Shown: positions 16,614 to 18,988 of the stretch, piece after piece
How the letters are laid out: each line of letters opens with the position of its first letter
Numbering within the stretch: the first letter of the stretch is position 1
Assembly: GCA_002424625.1 (NCBI GenBank)
Contig: DIKR01000019.1
Location: forward strand, 1 to 18,988
Reading direction: 5' to 3'
Source: Desulfuromonadaceae bacterium UBA5613
Lineage (GTDB): Bacteria; Desulfobacterota; Desulfuromonadia; Desulfuromonadales; UBA2197
DNA: 18,988 nt
Position numbers and translations under genes: made by a program
The notes under the pieces: generated by a model
Seen by the model: the letters and a program-made list of their open reading frames with translations, nothing else
Told to the model about the DNA's origin: nothing
The model's database searches: none

Positions 16614-18988
16614 ATGCCCCTTTCTTTTCCTCAGCCGGGTTCGACCTTCTCCGGTTATATCATCCGTGCCCTGCATCCTCTCCCTGAACTGAATGCTACC
16701 TTGATCGAATTGCGGCATCAGGTGACCGGGGCACGTCATGTTCACATTCAAACGCAGGATCGCAACAACCTTTGTGCCATCGGTTTTCGCACTCCGCCAG
16801 CCGATTCTACCGGCGTTGCCCATATCCTGGAACACACCACTCTTTGCGGTTCACGGCGTTTTCCGGTGCGCGATCCCTTCTTCGCCATGATCAAGCGCAG
16901 TCTCAACACCTTTATGAACGCCATGACTGCCAGCGATTGGACATTTTACCCCTTTGCTTCTCAGAATGCGCAGGATGTGCGCAATCTTCTGTCGATCTAC
17001 CTCGATGCGACCTTCTTCCCTTTGCTGCGTGAAGAAGATTTCCGCCAGGAGGGACATCGTCTCGAATTTACCGATCCCGGCGACCCGACAACGCCGTTGC
17101 TGCGGCGGGGGATTGTTTACAATGAGATGCAGGGGGCGATGGCTTCTCCTTCTTCCCTCCTGTCGCGGCGGATGAGCCGTGCCCTTTATCCGCACACGAC
17201 TTATCACTTTAATTCTGGTGGCGAACCTTCGGAGATCCCCAAGTTGACCTGGGAAGATTTGCGGGCTTTTCATGACGATTACTATCATCCCTCCAACGCC
17301 TGGTTCTTTACCTACGGCAATCTTCCTCTGGAAGGTCATCTGCAACAGATTCAGGACGAAGTTCTATGTCACTTCGGCCCGCGCCAGGTGGCAAGCGCTG
17401 TCCCCGCTGAAACGCGTTTATCGACGCCGCAGCGGGTGGTGGAATTTTATCCGGTCGAGAACGAAGAGTCAGCCGGGAAAAAGACCTTTGTCCAGGTTGG
17501 CTGGCTGACCTGTGATGTCGTCGACAGCTTTGAGCGTCTGGCTCTGTCGTTGTTGTCGAGCCTGCTTATCGGTAATCCGGCGGCGCCCCTTTACAAAGCT
17601 CTCCTGGAATCGCGCCTGGGTGAGAATCTTGCTCCCGGTTGCGGCTACCACGATGACAATCGCACCACCGCCTTTACCGTCGGTTTGCAGGGCTGTGCTA
17701 CAGCGAGTGCAGAAGAGATTGAAACCCTGATCCTGGCGACTCTCGCCGAGGTGGCGGAACAAGGCTTTACCCCGGAGCGGATTGCCGGGGCGATTCAGCG
17801 TCTCGAATTCGAACATCGGGAAGTGACGGGGAATTCTTATCCCTATGCCCTCTCCCTCCTCTTCCGTATGCTCGGACCTTGGCTGCACAATGACGACCCC
17901 CTCTCCGGACTGCAGTTGGGGGCCAACCTCGCGCGCTTACGCCAGGAGATCGCAGCCGGCCCCTTTTTCCAAAATCTTATCCGTCGCTGGTTTCTCGATA
18001 ATCCCCATCGTGTCACCCTGATCCTCACCCCCGATGCCGGGCTGCGTGCTCGCGAAGAGGCGGAGATAGCGGCAGAATTGCAGCGAGTTAAGGCCGAGTT
18101 GCCCGCCGCGGCGGTCGAGGCGTTGGTGGCGTCCGCACAACAGTTGCAAGCCGAGCAGGAGCGGGTACAGGACCTCTCTTCTTTGCCGACCCTGACGCGG
18201 GCGGATATCCCCCGGACTGAGGAGGCCCTGGCCCCTCTTTATGGCGCGGTCGAGCAAGGGGTGGCCCATTTTATCGCCCCGACCAACGGCATCGGTTATG
18301 TTGCCGGGCACTTTGCCGCTGAGCGCGTACCCCCTCACCTGCGCCCGCTACTGCCGTTGTGGTGCGCCCTGTTACCGCAACTCGGCGCTGCCGGTTCTTC
18401 GTATGTGCAGATTGCCGAACGGATCGAAGCCCAGACCGGCGGCATTCAGTTCTCCTGTGAGATTCTCGACGATATCAATTCAATGCAGCGCTTTACCCCA
18501 GTCATCGCGATGCGCGGCAAGTCTCTTCTCCCTTTGCAGGAAGATCTTTTTCAGCTGCTTGGCGATCTCTGTACTGCCCCGGACTTCAGCGATCGCGAAC
18601 GCTTGTCGACCCTTTTGGGGCAAGTCCAGGCGAATCTGGAAAATTCGATCGTGACGGCAGGACACAGTTATGCCGCCCGGGCGGCGGCGGCGCATTTGAC
18701 GGTGGCGGCGCGCCAGCGGGAAGAATGGGGGGGGATTTCTTTGCTGCAGCGGGTGCGGGCCCTTGCCGGCAGCGCCGAGACTCTAAGCAACTTTTCCGGG
18801 GATCTGGCGGCAATTACGACGGTTTTGGTCGATGCTGCGACTCTGCGCCTCGGGGTGACGTCTGAAGCCGGGAGTTTTGCGGCAATTGATGCACCGCTAA
18901 GCCGCTTTCGTCAGCGTCTTCCGATCCTCCCGGCCGGCAGCAGCGCTCCAGCACCTCTGGCGATGCAGTCTGTTCGTCTCGGCTGGAG
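16614..18988 (+). CDS. PreP-like M16C zinc metalloprotease (3' truncated)
   Basis: The frame from ATG 16614 stays open for 791 codons to the window edge, so the C-terminus is missing (family members are about 970-1000 aa). GGAG at 16603-16606 precedes the start by seven bases. The inverted zinc motif H70-I-L-E73-H74 (HxxEH, in VAHILEHTTLCGS) gives two ligands and the catalytic Glu. E171 in IVYNEMQGAM is the probable third ligand. The block FPVRDPFFAMIKRSLNTFMNA (in two parts, FPVRDPFFAM and KRSLNTFMNA) is typical of the presequence protease/insulinase M16C group. These enzymes enclose and degrade short peptides. No signal peptide is seen, so a cytosolic role is likely. A proximal part of the second, inactive half is also present (from about residue 300). 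It follows purC by 126 bp with a hairpin between. Confidence 0.93.
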   Translation, partial: MPLSFPQPGSTFSGYIIRALHPLPELNATLIELRHQVTGARHVHIQTQDRNNLCAIGFRTPPADSTGVAHILEHTTLCGSRRFPVRDPFFAMIKRSLNTFMNAMTASDWTFYPFASQNAQDVRNLLSIYLDATFFPLLREEDFRQEGHRLEFTDPGDPTTPLLRRGIVYNEMQGAMASPSSLLSRRMSRALYPHTTYHFNSGGEPSEIPKLTWEDLRAFHDDYYHPSNAWFFTYGNLPLEGHLQQIQDEVLCHFGPRQVASAVPAETRLSTPQRVVEFYPVENEESAGKKTFVQVGWLTCDVVDSFERLALSLLSSLLIGNPAAPLYKALLESRLGENLAPGCGYHDDNRTTAFTVGLQGCATASAEEIETLILATLAEVAEQGFTPERIAGAIQRLEFEHREVTGNSYPYALSLLFRMLGPWLHNDDPLSGLQLGANLARLRQEIAAGPFFQNLIRRWFLDNPHRVTLILTPDAGLRAREEAEIAAELQRVKAELPAAAVEALVASAQQLQAEQERVQDLSSLPTLTRADIPRTEEALAPLYGAVEQGVAHFIAPTNGIGYVAGHFAAERVPPHLRPLLPLWCALLPQLGAAGSSYVQIAERIEAQTGGIQFSCEILDDINSMQRFTPVIAMRGKSLLPLQEDLFQLLGDLCTAPDFSDRERLSTLLGQVQANLENSIVTAGHSYAARAAAAHLTVAARQREEWGGISLLQRVRALAGSAETLSNFSGDLAAITTVLVDAATLRLGVTSEAGSFAAIDAPLSRFRQRLPILPAGSSAPAPLAMQSVRLGW

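Overview
The window looks like a chromosomal stretch of a Desulfuromonadales-type deltaproteobacterium (Geobacter, Desulfuromonas or Pelobacter relatives). That is inferred from a c-type di-heme peroxidase, poly-Gly surface lipoproteins with HAF-type repeats, and an MreBCD-PBP2-RodA cluster divergent from ppiD and purC. No rRNA, tRNA, CRISPR array, transposase or integrase was found. Every base lies in or within about 240 bp of a convincing gene, so there is no long empty stretch.

Region 1 (1-6140, + strand) is an envelope or surface module. It opens with the 3' part of a di-heme cytochrome c peroxidase-like gene. Then come a lipoprotein with seven HAF-like repeats, a hairpin, and a sigma70-type promoter that carries an unusual direct repeat. 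After a folded leader comes a 774-aa secreted protein built from two copies of the same ~240-residue domain plus two Ig-like domains. Fifteen bases later a second lipoprotein follows, also with seven HAF-like repeats. A strong bidirectional terminator closes the region. The function of this module is not known to me. It is the least explained and most interesting part of the window.

Region 2 (6234-13459, - strand) is the cell-elongation operon, transcribed right to left: mreB, mreC, mreD, mrdA (PBP2), rodA, then a MuiA-like DUF4139 exported protein. The first five encode the elongasome: the MreB filament, its MreC/MreD membrane partners, the transpeptidase PBP2 and the SEDS glycosyltransferase RodA. 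mreC/mreD and mreD/mrdA overlap and mrdA/rodA nearly abut. A hairpin separates mreB from mreC. A good promoter precedes mreB, and a weaker extended -10 element precedes the DUF4139 gene.

Region 3 (13654-18988, + strand) diverges from mreB. It holds ppiD (membrane-anchored periplasmic prolyl isomerase/chaperone), purC (SAICAR synthetase, purine synthesis, long form) five bases downstream, and, after a hairpin, the N-terminal 791 residues of a PreP-like M16C zinc metalloprotease that runs off the right edge.
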